Part shown: positions 1-11,462 of the stretch, one piece after another
How positions within the stretch are numbered: position 1 is the first letter of the stretch
Layout: every line of letters starts with the position of its first letter
Assembly (NCBI RefSeq): GCF_037176765.1
Contig: NC_090023.1
Span: 214,146,506 to 214,210,505, forward strand
DNA length: 64,000 nucleotides
Source: Anolis sagrei
Taxonomy: Eukaryota; Chordata; Lepidosauria; Squamata; Anolidae
Direction of reading: 5' to 3'
The notes under the pieces: model-generated
What the model was told of the DNA's origin: nothing
The model's database searches: none
What the model saw: the letters and a program-made list of their open reading frames with translations, nothing else
Position numbers and translations under genes: made by a program

Positions 1-24
1 ATGGATCTTGATCCTGGCTGTCAG
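1..24 (+). CDS. PCGF6: PCGF6 internal coding exon (3' end only)
   Basis: The first 24 bases read MDLDPGCQ and are followed directly by a GTATGC splice donor. The peptide matches the segment before the penultimate coding exon of vertebrate PCGF6 (human MGLDPACQ). PCGF6 is the Polycomb group RING finger subunit that defines the variant PRC1.6 complex with RING1/RNF2 and MGA-MAX-E2F6-L3MBTL2, a nuclear H2A-ubiquitin ligase repressing germline genes. These residues lie in the C-terminal RAWUL (ubiquitin-like) domain. The exon enters from outside the window, so its start is unknown. The reading frame is phase 0 into the next exon at 1249. The RING finger exons are not in this window. Confidence 0.9.
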
Positions 25-242
25 GTATGCAGTGGGATGGGATAACTCTGTCATACTTTACCCACACCATGTGCTAAAATCCTTTTTGTAATAGCAAGAA
101 ATTATGTTATTCATGTGATGCTTTTCAGAAGGCCAAATTTGGAAAAGCTAAGTTTGTTACATCAAAATTTACATAGTCAAATAACAAAAAGCTAAATTCC
201 CATGAGATCAAGAGCCATTGGCTCTTTTATTTACATTAAATA

Positions 243-420
243 ATATAATAATAATAAAACTTGATTTGTATACCGCTCTATCTCCCCAAGGTGACTCAGG
301 GTGGTTTCCAGTATAGGGCAAAGCATTCAGTTACCAACGCAAAATCATACAAAATAACCATTATAAAAACATAAACATAATACTATTAAAAACAACCTCA
401 TACATTTTCAGTATTATTCC
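243..420 (-). mobile_element. CR1/L2-type LINE 3' end fragment
   Basis: An AAT-rich tail at 243-258 is followed by the reverse complement of the typical lizard LINE 3' end (tataccgctctatctccccaaggtgactcagg..., in pieces), seen again near 14.5, 28.2, 37.1, 53.3 and 59.4 kb. It lies in a PCGF6 intron and is 5'-truncated. Confidence 0.6.
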
Positions 421-689
421 ATCAGGATTCAAACTACCAATGAGCCTGGACAGCTATGAGAGGGCTGGGCCAGGGCTAGTGCAACAAAGTAACTTGGGGA
501 CGGGGAAGTGGATAAAGTGCAGAGCAGGGTCCTAGCTGATGGCCGAGGTAGAGCCTGATCATTTTCAAAGGCCATTTTCATCAGCTAGTGATGAAGGGGC
601 CATCTATAAAATGGTTAATTCCAGTCACCAGCCTGCAAAGCAATGTGACAAATCTCTTTCCTTACTTTACACTGGAAAGTGCTGCTACA

Positions 690-725
690 TTCCCTCTTTC
701 TTTCTTTCTTTCTTTCTTTCTTTCC
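690..725 (+). repeat. (TTTC)n microsatellite
   Basis: About eight tandem TTTC units followed by a pyrimidine-rich stretch, inside the PCGF6 intron. Short frames across it are artefacts. Confidence 0.85.
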
Positions 726-1248
726 CTCCTCCTCCCTTCTTTGTTTTATGTTTCTATAATGAGAATCAGTGGAGAAAAGGATTGGCAAAGACAACAGAAT
801 TCACTACTTTAGATGTGCTGAACCAATTTATAGAAGTGTTACTTTGTGAGCTGCCTGTCTAAAAACACATACTGTTTGAAAATGGTCTTCAGGGAAATAA
901 TTGGGAACAGCGTTGTTTTAAAGTGTCTTCTAGTAATATGGTTATGATTAAGCCGAATATAGTATCTCATTTCCAATAAATGCACAATGAGGATAAAGAA
1001 TAAATAGAGCTTGGGTTGACTTATTAGGATAAAAAGTAGGTTCACCAGGTCTTGCTAATTCTTGCTAACTGGGTACACATTTCTGTTTTGAAGAGGTCTT
1101 TTTCCAAATGCACAAATTGTTTTTTTATTTTATTTTAAAGAGCAGTTTTAAGGATATGAACAATTTTAGAAAGGGAGAATCTAAAAATTCCAGTTTCTTA
1201 CATATGAAGAGAATGGCCTTTTTATGCATTCTGAAATTTTATTTCTAG

Positions 1249-1335
1249 GTAGACATAATATGTGGTGATCACCTGTTAGAAAACTACCAGACTCTAAGGG
1301 AAATCCAACAAGCTCTAGGAGAGAGTGCAGTCCAG
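1249..1335 (+). CDS. PCGF6: PCGF6 penultimate coding exon
   Basis: An 87-base exon (29 codons, phase 0 at both ends) lies between a TTTCTAG acceptor and a GTAAGT donor. It translates to [20 protein letters not shown] followed by QALGESAVQ, against human [20 protein letters not shown] plus RAIGDAAMQ. This is the core of the RAWUL domain, which in PCGF proteins takes the ubiquitin-like fold and in variant PRC1 recruits partner subunits. Conservation is high apart from a few conservative changes. The flanking introns (25-1248, 1336-3940) hold LINE, MITE and LTR-element relics. Confidence 0.95.
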
Positions 1336-2176
1336 GTAAGTTAGTAGTAAAGTTAAGAGGGACAAGGAGATTTGAAAAGGTCTTCTGTCATTTGGCTTAG
1401 AGTAGGCAATCTTTTTTGTCGCCAAGAGTCATGTGGCAAGAGTTGCATGAACGTACATCCACAGCTTTCTCCCCTTCCCTTCATGTATGTCCTTTTCCCC
1501 AGATTATTCTCGCTATATGTGTTAAGTGGTAGCATGGATCAAGTTCTACTTGTATAACAGCACTATTATCCTTCCCTCAGCCTACTACTACCCAGCATAG
1601 CATATATTTCCGATTCAACCTTATGATTTCTTTAATGCGTAAATTACCTCTAAGAGCATCTTACTTTAAAAATAAATTGTTAAGAAGTAACATTTATATC
1701 AGGATTTCACATGTTTATGCTTGATTGCTTTCAGTAAAAGCTGTTTGTTTCAGCCAGATCGTGTAAGTGTTTTAATTCACAGGTATAGTAAATTGAGGGG
1801 GAGTTATGTCAAATGTGTCCTATTTCAGGCATTCTTGCATACAGCACTTTGAAATGTGCTACTGCATTGTAGAATCAGCTGAGTTGAGCAAACAATTCAC
1901 ACCATCTGGTTTAACTGCCCTAACTACATGCTAAGACAAGGGTGAGGAATTGATGAATCTCACATCAGAATTGACAGTGCTGATTGTGTACTTTGCATTG
2001 CGAAAGTACTATTTACCTAGGAGCTACTGGATAGTTTCCTGTACTCCTACACCCAGCTTTATTGCATTTCTATTTGTTTGCATATATTGTTTTTATCTTT
2101 ACTTTCCCTCATTATAGGGATTCACTAAACAGATGGCATCTGGGTCTTGGATGTTTATGGAAAAAGCGGGGACTCT

Positions 2177-2326
2177 GGGTCCCTTTCTAAACTGCTATAA
2201 AAATCCAGATTACCCTCTTTGAACCAGATTATATGGCAATGTAGACTATCATAATCCAGTTCAAAGCAGATAATGTGGATTATCTGCTTTGATAATTTGA
2301 ATTACATGGCAGTGTAGAAGGGGCCT
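2177..2326. mobile_element. Palindromic MITE, related to the GGGCCCTTCC family
   Basis: Inverted ends (gggtccctttctaaactgc ... gcagtgtagaaggggcc) surround internal inverted modules containing 'ttcaaagcagataatgtgg' and 'gattatctgctttga'. Same architecture as the copies at 3.5, 35.8 and 44-46.4 kb. Older and more diverged than those. Confidence 0.6.
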
Positions 2327-2779
2327 GGGTCCCCTTGGCCTAGTCTGTGACCAACCTCCCAAGGTGAAATACTTAGCCTCAGTCCCAAAGTCTCAGCCTT
2401 TTTGCTCCTCTCTGTGTGCCTTGAGGCACCTGCAAGATTTATAATCTCTTTCTTGGAAGCATCTCAAAGCTTTCCTCATTGGGCAGCTATCATTCGTGAT
2501 CTCTTTTGCTCTTATGTGATGCTGACCCAGTTAATGCAACTTAAAACCAACACATCATTAACACTTGGTTCACCTGATGGGGAGACTGTACCCCTCAGCG
2601 TGATGCGCAGATAATGGGAGACCCCAAATCTCAGCTGGTCTGGGAAAAGCTGGAGGCTGGAACAACACTGACTGTGATTTCATCCTGTAATCTAGGAAAG
2701 AAAAGAGTTAAAACATACATGCAACAGAACAGTACTACAGGTTAGCAATATTGTTAATTAGCAAACATGTAGGAAATAT

Positions 2780-3290
2780 ATTTCCATATCTTCCCATCAG
2801 TCCTCTGTATGATAAGTTCTCTGCCTTGGTGTTGGGACATCCAGATAAATGATGAATATCAAAATCAAAGTTTGGGAGGGATAAGCTCTGCCAGAGAAAT
2901 TTCTTGTTAGTTTCTTGGACACTGTGGAGCCATTGAAGGACAGCATGATAATTCTGGAGAGTGAAGTAGCATTCCCAGACGTACAGATGGTCTCAACTTG
3001 TGATGGCACATACACGATGATGTAGCATTCCTTCCCTGGTATGGATCAATTGGTCTCCCTCATAATAGTAGCTTTTTGCTGAGGAGCATAACAAATGCAA
3101 GCAGCAGTGCTTCTGTTAGCTGTGACCACAATGAATGGCTTGTCAAAGTCAAGCATCATCAGCACTGGGTCTGACATAAGAGCCTGTTCCGGTGACTGGA
3201 ATGCTTCTTGACACTCAGCTGCCCACTTCACTGCCTCGGGCTTCTGAACCTGTCAGATCTGTTAAGAGATGCGGCATTTTGCTGTTGCCA
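2780..3290 (-). mobile_element. LTR retrotransposon fossil, Ty3/Gypsy-like pol fragment
   Basis: The minus strand around 3046-3280 resembles the reverse transcriptase-RNase H junction of Ty3/Gypsy-type pol (a W..ECQ.AF ... L.SDPVL ... DF.KPF pattern). The stretch below it continues in the same orientation without a clear domain. No LTRs are recognisable at its ends. It is an old, clearly broken internal fragment in a PCGF6 intron. Confidence 0.45.
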
Positions 3291-3514
3291 ACATTCTTTG
3301 TTTCATTTAACTCAAGCATTTTGTTTCAGAAAAAGATACCTTTCTTTTTGTCCTGGGAGTTAAAGCGGAAGTTTGTTCTTCAGAAAGGAATTGACATTTT
3401 CCCATTTTCCAAAACTGCATCAGTCTTGATCCATTTCAGTACTTGCCTGAAAAAAAGCTGCACTGAATATATAGTGCAAATCAGTAAAAATCCAAGGTTT
3501 TTATGGTACAAATA

Positions 3515-3665
3515 CGGCCCTTTCCACACAGCTAAATAAAATCCCACATTATCTGCTTTTAACTGGGATATATGGCAGTGTGCACTGAGATATCCCAGTT
3601 CAAAGCAGATATTGTGGGCTTTTCTGCCTTGATATTCCAGGTTATACAGTTGTGTGGAAGGGCCC
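3515..3665. mobile_element. Palindromic MITE, GGGCCCTTCCACAC family
   Basis: About 150 bp with near-perfect inverted ends (ggccctttccacacagct ... gttgtgtggaagggccc) and internal inverted modules around 'ttctgccttgatatt'. The family shows 3-bp target duplications elsewhere in this window (TTA around 46000-46147), so PIF/Harbinger-type mobilisation is likely. It sits about 275 bp before the last PCGF6 exon. Confidence 0.7.
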
Positions 3666-3940
3666 TTAATAGGCATATACGATTGTGTATCACTATCTAC
3701 TATTAGTATTTCATGTGATTAGCTAAGGGAGATGCTGGTTGTACATTTTGATACAGTTTCTTCTTAAACGTGTTATTGCATTTTACAAAATAAGTAAATA
3801 ATTGAAACAATACAACATATTAGTTTGTTCAGGTATTTTACCACCACTACTAACATGGATTGTGCTAATTGGGGAAACTACAAATAAGCTTCATACTCAG
3901 GTGAATTGTTTGTAAATATAATTTCCCTTTTCCCCCCTAG

Positions 3941-3994
3941 GATGGTTTACTTGTGCTTCACTACGGTCTGATTTGCAGAGATTCCACATTTTAA
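3941..3994 (+). CDS. PCGF6: PCGF6 last coding exon with stop
   Basis: After a polypyrimidine tract and CCCCCTAG acceptor the exon reads DGLLVLHYGLICRDSTF and then TAA at 3992-3994. The first ten residues equal the human C-terminus, DGLLVLHYGL. Human PCGF6 then ends VVSPLKIT, whereas here the tail is ICRDSTF. The frame joins in phase from the exon ending at 1335. The last seven residues therefore differ from the mammalian form. This could be a lineage difference or reflect an alternative terminal exon further downstream; I saw no better one. Together the three exons cover the last 54 residues of the protein. Confidence 0.9.
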   Translation, partial: DGLLVLHYGLICRDSTF

Positions 3995-5608
3995 AGGGAC
4001 TCTTAAATATCAATTAAAGCAGTCTGAATGAAGAAGCATCCTTAATCTGAAGGAAAGCCTGGAGAAAGCCATTTTATTGGAAGAAATCAAAGAAATGCTT
4101 TGCTGTTTGCTCTGCACAGTAAAGTAGCATGTGACTTAAATCCAGGAGGAAAAAGAAATGCTGTGCCTGTGCGTACAGCTATGAATACTTCAGTGCTCTT
4201 GTGTTTTCAATCATGCAGGAAGCTCAGGGAGAAGGAACTCTTTCAAGTTATCAATTTTAAATGCTGTTTTGTTTCTTTCATCATTTATAACATACTTTCA
4301 GGACTTGAGTTGGAAACTAATATTTATCTAAAAGACCCTAACAATACAGTTCTGGGATATTCTCAGGGATTATGTATTGCTGGAAAAGATAAGTAAAGTA
4401 TTGGGGAATGATTGTATACTAGCTGTCTTGTCTTAGAAATAGTAGAGGCCGTCTTTCAAATACATCTCGCGGACCAGATGGAACATAACCATCTTTTTTT
4501 AAAAATAGAAACTTTCTATCTCATTTTTGTGAGAAATAGAATTCAAATATGCAATATCCTGTCAAATTAATTAAATTGTGCAGAAGTATTTGAAGAAATG
4601 ATAACTATTCAACAGATGTTAACTATACAACGGATTGACATTGTTGTTTACCCAGTGATAACCAATTGTTCTTTAGCCAGTGTCAAAGTGACGACGTCTT
4701 CTGTGGTTTCTTCAGAAGCTATTAAGCTCCTGATTATATTCTTATTGAAGTCAGTAGTCAGGTTTTATTCGAATTGACTCCCATCAGATAACATTGTGTG
4801 TTTAGATGATTTCACAGTTTTTCCTCAGTACCCTTCTTCTTTCCATACTCTTCATTCTGAGAGTCTTCAAAATGCTTGCACTTACTCCTCACAAGCTCTG
4901 CCATCTTCCCTTCTTATCAATATTCAGCAACACTCTTCTTATTTATTCCAGTAACTGACATTTTGGATCCTTGGTGTCTCCTTATAGAATCCAGAATCAC
5001 CTTAAATTATATACGTTTCAGGCAATGTCTGGTGCTCCCTCTCCCATAGTGACACTGGGTATGTAAACAGCAAAGTTGTGCTAGTCCCAAGTTACAACAC
5101 AGTGAGGGAATTAGTTGTTAGCATTTTCTAGAACAGAGGCATAGCAGTGACCTTATTGCAGGGATTTTATAGAACTTTTGATATAAATAGCTTAATTAGT
5201 TATCACAGACAGCAATTTTGAGTCTTATTCTTTTTAATTGCTAGGCAAAAATACATTTTGTGATACAACTTCTGTTTACTGTCAGAAATTTTTCTGACCT
5301 TCAAATCCTTCAGTGTACAATTGTTTTTCTGTGGTTTTAAGGACACTCAAATTGCACATTTATAGTTTCCGAAATGCTTTTAAACTATACTATTTGCTTG
5401 TGAAACGAATTTTATAAAATCAATTGCAACAATGCATTTTTATCTGTGTGGATATTTGTAAATATTTATGTATTTTATATTCAAAACCAGAGCTTTTTCA
5501 GGATTTCTATCAAAGTAATAAACAGAAGGGAAATGAAATTCTTTTTTCGGTGTTTTTGTATCCTAAGAGATTAAGGGTCGTGATTAAGGTCTTTTTTAAA
5601 CAAATAAA
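3995..5608 (+). terminator. PCGF6: Probable PCGF6 3'UTR and poly(A) signals
   Basis: Mostly unique AT-rich sequence follows the stop. Canonical AATAAA hexamers occur at 5517-5522 and 5603-5608, and an ATTAAA near 4570 is an earlier alternative. No coding potential is seen. Transcript data would be needed to choose among them. Confidence 0.4.
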
Positions 5609-5975
5609 GAAATGAAAAGTGGCAAAAAGTGCAGCAAGACAAAAGAAAGTTGAGATAAGGATAGTAAAAAAAGAAGAGTGATTTGAGAATCTTATTTAAA
5701 ATGTTTAAAAGTAGAAATATATCAAAATCCTTATTTATGAGATTATAATTCTTCAGAAACAAATACAAAAGCAAACAACACATTCAGAAACAAAACTACG
5801 TTTAGAGATTTCCCAGCAACATTGCTAAACAAAGACATGCCAGAATTACTGAAGGGGAATAGAGAGATTGCAGAGAAGTAAAATAATTTGTGCAGATTGT
5901 CATTCAGTGAAAGAAATGGTTCCTATCCAACGTTTCTGAGCAAACATAGCAGTTACAGGGTAAGAGGATAATATT

Positions 5976-6250
5976 GGGAGCCGCAGTGGTGCAATGGGTT
6001 AAACCCTTGTGGCGGCTGGATTACTGATCTGAAGGTTAGGTTGCTGACCTAAAAGTAACTGGTTTGAATCTGTGAGATGCGGTGAACTCCCGTCTGTCCG
6101 CTCTAGCTTGCAGGGACATGAGAGAAGCCTCCCACAGGATGGTAAAACATCCAGACATTCCCTGAGCAACATCTCTGTAGATGGCCTATTCCCTGACACC
6201 TAAAGAGACTTGCAGTATGTTCTCAAGTCACTTCTAACACATTAAAAAAT
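5976..6250 (+). mobile_element. tRNA-derived SINE (type with 'acttgcagt...tcaagtc' 3' end)
   Basis: Head gggagccgcagtggtgcaat with A-box-like 'tggtgcaatgggttaaac' and B-box-like 'ggtttgaatct', then the body 'gggacatgagagaagcctcc' and an A-rich tail near 6241. Other copies lie at 17.4, 19.9, 27.6 and 48.1 kb. Moderately diverged. Confidence 0.8.
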
Positions 6251-6639
6251 TGTCTTACGAATTTGTAACAGAGTAAGATACAAAGAAGGAAGATAAGAAT
6301 GAATTGAGGAGTATTATAAAAAGAGCATGTCCACATTTTTAAAGCAGAAATTAGTCTTGAAGACCTGTATTCAGGTTGTTGATATTTAATTTTTGTGTTA
6401 AGAACTTGAGTTGTCTGAGGTGGGGCAAACACTTCCATCATTTGCAAGCTGGCAATTTAGTTGGCATACAGAAGTCACAGCATATTTAAGTATACTTCTT
6501 AGTATAGTATCCAGATGATTAAATCGATCTGGCCTGCAATTACTGACTGAAACATTTCTTGATCTGAACAGGTGAGCATCACGTAAGTATTGAAATAAGT
6601 TTAATGTTTTTAAATGGTATCACCTTGCTAGCCTGAAGA

Positions 6640-6720
6640 AACCCAGTTTCATCTGATTTCAGAAGCACAATAAGTTCTAGTTAATTGTTGGATGGGAGAC
6701 CAGGAGGTTCTACATAGGAA
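6640..6720 (+). mobile_element. 5S-rRNA-derived SINE fragment (old)
   Basis: 'catctgatttcagaagcaca' followed by 'gttggatgggagaccaggag' resembles the 5S rRNA internal promoter segment. It is diverged and truncated; a better copy is at 47.9 kb. Confidence 0.5.
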
Positions 6721-7379
6721 AGAACCACGTCTGAAACTCATAGAACAGTTGCTACTGATCAAAGCTGACCGTGCTGGGCTATATGGGCCCATGATCTGTC
6801 TCAGTATAAGGACACATATTCCCATGATTTGCTACAGCACTCTTATGCTCTTTTTCAAATTCCATTGCTTGTTCCCCAAACTTGTTTCCAAAAAATTAAT
6901 ACTGCATTTCAGAAACGTACATGAGGTCTTTTACAAGCATTATTCACTTAAGAAGATGCAGTTATTGTTTTCTGAAGGGGGGTTAATTTTCTAACCTTGA
7001 AACACTACATTTCAATATGTACAGACAGCTGGCAAGTACAGGCTGATTTAAATACCTCTCCATATGCAAATTTGGAAGCCAGCTATTTGCCATCTGATTT
7101 TGGCTGGACTGTCTTAGGTTCAGTCTGCTAGAAAAGTGCCTCCTGCAGTTTCTGCAGGTAGGTTAGCCTGGCATATCATTTCTCATCAACTACTCTTTGA
7201 TTTGTGTCCTTATGCTAAGCTGATCTGTAGCAAATGCAGATTTTAAAATAATAAGAATGAAGAAAATATTTTAACATTTGATATTTCTTTTGGTAAAATA
7301 AAAGAGCTGAAATATTGTGAGATTTCAACATCAACAGATGAGACAAGTTTGAATCGTTTTTGCTATTTTAAGTATTGCA

Positions 7380-7900
7380 ATGTTATGGCTACTTATGGCA
7401 ACCCCACAAACCAGAGTCCTCCAAGTCACCTATCATTAACAGTTTAGGGCCGTGGCTTTCTTGAGTGTATCCATCTGTAATGCAGTCTTTATCTTGTCCC
7501 GCTGCCTTCATCCTTACCAAGCAGTTCTGCCTTTTTTAGTGAGTCATGTTTTTTTGTGATATGGCCAAAATATAATAGTCTCAATTTAGTCATCTTGGAT
7601 TGTACTCTTGTGGTACTTCTGTAAGCCTGTTTTTATACTTTTTCCCTTGATTTTCTTCAGTAATTGTTCCAAGTTTTCACTATTTTCTGCTAGAACAGTT
7701 GGTAAACTGGCTAGGATTTCTGGGTGTTGTAGGCAAAAACACCTGGGGAACCACAGGTTGAGAACCAGTGTGCTAGAAGTATGATGTCATCTGCATATTT
7801 GAAATTATTGGAGTTTCTTCCTCCAATTATCATGTTTTCTTCATTAGAATTTTATCTTGCTTTGCATATGTTATGTTTAGCAGAACTCTCACCAGATGTG
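7380..7900 (-). mobile_element. Degenerate RTE/Bov-B-like LINE fragment
   Basis: The minus strand contains a YADD-type reverse transcriptase active-site remnant near 7785-7800 (FKYADDIILL) and, further downstream, YFGHITKKHDSLKKAELLGK, which corresponds to the C-terminal YFGH..R..SLEK.LMLGK region of Bov-B ORF2. It is split by the small hAT insertion at 7696-7770. Much older than the Bov-B copy at 34.3 kb. Confidence 0.6.
7696..7770. mobile_element. Short hAT-type MITE with perfect 8-bp TSD
   Basis: A 75-bp deleted copy of the CAGTGGTTCTCAACC palindrome, ending 'aggttgagaaccagtg'. It is flanked by tgctagaa at 7688-7695 and again at 7771-7778, an 8-bp duplication as made by hAT transposases. 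Inserted into the LINE relic. Confidence 0.75.
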
Positions 7901-10129
7901 ATTAACTTAATCATAATATTCAATCAAATTACTACTAACTGATTGCTTCATGGAAAATCCAGTTATGTTTCAGTCTTGGAATGCCATTTCCTAATGAGTG
8001 TGAGTTGTCGTCTTATAACTGGCATTTGAGCACTGGCTACTGTTAAAGTGAGGATGCAGGGCTATAGGGAGCTTTGGTCTGATCCAAGAGGACTCAGGAA
8101 ATTGTTGATTGGTTCACCTTAGCTGTAACCTTTTTTTCACAATTCGTGTTTATGAAACAGTAGACATGAACGTCTTGCTTTTCCCACTTTGTGAATATAC
8201 TCCAGCAGAGGAGCTTTCAAATATTGTGTGGTGTGTATTGGTCACCGTTGTGAAATCCAATTTTTTTCCTCATGTCTCCCGTAGAACAAACTAGCAAGGC
8301 TGGTTGATTTTTTTTGCATTCTGAAGAGGAGTCTGAATTTAAAATGGTTTGAAATAAACAAGATGTTGGGAAATTCTTAGTGATACATTTTATTTTTACA
8401 ATCCAATTCTACAGGAGCTGAAAGATCATTCTCAAGAGAACTGTGCTACTGATTTTAGAATCAAAATGTACTTCATTTATCGCTTTACAGGGACTCAGTT
8501 TTCACTGGAGTTTTAGTTCAAGCATTCCTTATCAATCAATACTATGTGATAATGAAGCCTCGTAATATAATATTGCATTATCTATGCTACAGAGAAATAT
8601 ATTGCTGAAACATTAGCCCGTGCTTTTTTAGAATTCTTACTTGAGCCTGCCATAATTTCAGGGCAGAGAGATGCTGCAGATATATAAATCTTTAAACAGC
8701 TGCAGAATGACTCAGTCTCCTTCTCTTACAAGCTCTTAACATTTTCCTTTCCTTGCTCTTTTTATTCAGCTTGACTAATGCTATAATTTTGTGGCTGACG
8801 ATAATAATGCAGAGAGGCGGATACTGCACTGTGTTTTTCTGTGTTGTATCCTAAAGATACTGCCTAAAACATGCTTTTTAGCTAAATGGGGGCAGGAGAG
8901 GTTCTATTGATGATTCATGGCGTTGTTTCATCTGTGATACTGTTGAAAGCTTCCTAAGTAAGAAAAGAGTCTGCATATGGCACATCTTTTCTTGTTACCC
9001 AACATTTCCCACTTTGACTCTTCATCTCAATTCACAACCAGGTTATCTTAAGGAAAAATATATTTTACTGTGTCTCTATGTGCCTTTTGTACAAAATGGG
9101 CTCTGGCAGTGAAGGGAAAACCTTATTTCAAGATTTCATTTTAAATAAATAACCATTCTGGATAGGCTTTCTGTTACAGCTCCCTCAGATAACATTTATA
9201 TATCATTCTTTAACTCACACATTGCTGAACTCACACATCTCTCTTACCACCTTCCTCCCAGCTTCCTCCATAACCATTATTACAATAATGAAAGAAATAT
9301 GGCTAACTTCACTTGGGCTTAGAAAAGACAATCTATCAAAACCTAGTCATGTGTAAAGAGGACATTAGTCAAAGAAGCACTCAGGAGTGGAGTGGTAACT
9401 CAGAAGAAACTGGAGAGATCTACAGCTAAGATGGGAGTAATTGTCCATAGGACAGATATCACATGATTGTTTCACAAAACAGAGCTTTATGGAAGTAGCA
9501 AGAAGAAAGCAATTGCTTGAGCAAACGCCATAAAATCCCATTTGAAATTTGCATAAGATGTGGGAGACAGCAAGCACGTGGGAAAATGGGATTTTGTATA
9601 ACTATATTAAAACCGAATTGTTGACCTTGCTAGAAGATTCAGTGTGTGGTGCAAAGCAGTGTATCCCTCAGAACATTCCCATGGTGAATCATGGTAGTAA
9701 CAGCACCATATTCTGGGGGTGGTTTTGCTTTGTCAGGATGGAAGGCAAATAGATGAAGCCAAATGCAGGGGCAAATCTGGATAAAAGGTTCTGCCTGGCA
9801 CTAGGCTGAAGGTTCATCTCTCAGCAGGCCAAGAATTTTAAACAGCTAAAACTATGAGTTCTTGCCCAAAAGAACTCATAGCTGTTATTTCTGTGAGTTC
9901 TACATCAAATATGAATTCAGGCACAAATATCTATGCAACCCAGCACCAGGTTTTGTTTATATAATGTGTGGCAAAGTAAAAAAAAAAACCTACACACCTT
10001 CACATTGGGTGTCAACACTAATTATATCAATTTCAATCCAAGTTGTATTCCAACAAAATATGAACAAGGCAAATATTCCTTCAAGGTATTGTAGTCTGGA
10101 AACATGATTTTTCACTATTTTGAAGTTGG
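7901..10129. other. Intergenic stretch without recognised features
   Basis: AT-rich sequence between PCGF6 and INA. I see no exon-like frame with splice sites, no RNA gene and no clear mobile element in this interval; short open frames are unsupported. Confidence 0.5.
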
Positions 10130-10139
10130 GTATTTTCAA

Positions 10140-10250
10140 GTAGAGGACTTTCCTTCTATGGAGGTTTTTAAAGTTTGGGTAGCCATCTGTCGGGAGTGCA
10201 TTAATTGTGTTTTCCTGCATGGACAGGGGTTTAACTGTGGTCTCTTGAAT
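10140..10250 (+). mobile_element. CR1 LINE 3'-end fragment
   Basis: The pieces 'ctatggaggtttttaaag', 'tagccatctgtcgggagtgc' and 'ttcctgcatggacaggggtt' follow the CR1 3' end seen intact at 40.2 and 61.2 kb. Old and truncated. Confidence 0.5.
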
Positions 10251-10778
10251 CTATGTATTTCAACAAGTAAACATTCGCACACAACATAAGATAAGTTGTT
10301 TTAGACTTTGTGCTAGATGAGTGAATCAGCTGGTGTACGCAATCAAGTGCTTTGACTTTCCCAAAGGGGCAAGATGATAGCATAATTTGACAGCTTCTCA
10401 GCCTGTCGGGTTGTATAAGCAGAAAATAGCTGCAAAGTGACAAAAGAGATCTCACATACAAAGAAGAGAAAGAACATTACACAGCAGGGAACAAAGGCAC
10501 AGAGAGCAGAAACTCCAAAGTTGTCTGCTCCAAAATTGACAAAGTGCCCCAAAGCAGTCAAGTGTCAAACATGGTAATGAAGCTCAGCTAAAGTTGGAAG
10601 AGGGACTAAATTATCAGGAGGTATGACTACAACAGATCTTCAAATCAACTAAATAAAGACAGTTGCAATGGACCAGTTTCATTCCTTTTCTGATGCAAAT
10701 CAGATTATTTCAATATTCAAATGTCAGAAATAGCTAACTTGAATTTCCTTTTAAAATATGGGGTTGTTAAAGGTGCCA

Positions 10779-11102
10779 AAAGGAACCCCTGGTGACACAG
10801 TGGGTTAAACCGCTGAGCTGCTGAACTTGCTAACCAAAAGGTCGCAGGTTCGAATCTGGAGAGCGGCATGAGCTCCCGCTATTAGCCCCAGCTTCTGCCA
10901 ACCTAGCAGTTTGAAAACATGCAAATGTGAGTAGGTATCGCTCCGGTGGGAAGGTAATGGCGCTCCATGCAGTCATGCCAGCCACATGACCTTGAACGTG
11001 TCTACGGACAACGCTGGCTCTTTGGCTTACAAATGGAATTGAATTGGACATGACTAGACATGGCTAGACTGAATGACAGGGGAAAACCTTTACCTAAAGA
11101 CG
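10779..11102 (+). mobile_element. Sauria SINE, near full length
   Basis: The head has A-box-like 'ggtgacacagtgggttaaac' and B-box 'ggtcgcaggttcgaatct'. The body includes 'agcagtttgaaaacatgcaa' and 'gtctacggacaacgctggct'. The 3' end resembles the Bov-B LINE tail ('catgactagaca') and closes with an 'aacctttacct' motif. The tRNA-like head plus Bov-B-like tail is the hallmark of squamate Sauria SINEs. Confidence 0.85.
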
Positions 11103-11462
11103 CCAAAAAGTCATTTGTAGTCTTTCTATTCATTATTTGCTAAAACTTCATTCCTTTTAAAAATATTACAGCTCATCCAACTGTAGTACTAAACAAATAA
11201 TTACATTATTTATCCTGAAAGTAATAGCTGCAGGATGCTGTAGTGTAGGAACCATCACATCTTTTAGGTGGCCCTTATGATGTTTTTAGGGAGAGGATTG
11301 TTTTTGGCACTCAATTAGGGCTTACCAACCCAACCCTTTATTTTTGACCATGCATCATATGTGGCTTTGCCTGAAGATAACTAATGTTAAAATGATCAGC
11401 ATCGAAAATTTAAAGTCAAAATATCACAAAGGATAAACAGGTTTCTTAAAGTTATATAATCT

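Noticed and set aside
10779-10860. A tRNA gene
   Set aside because: A and B boxes are present but no cloverleaf can be completed, and the sequence continues into a Sauria SINE body. The same applies to the heads at 5976, 17386, 27586 and 43484.
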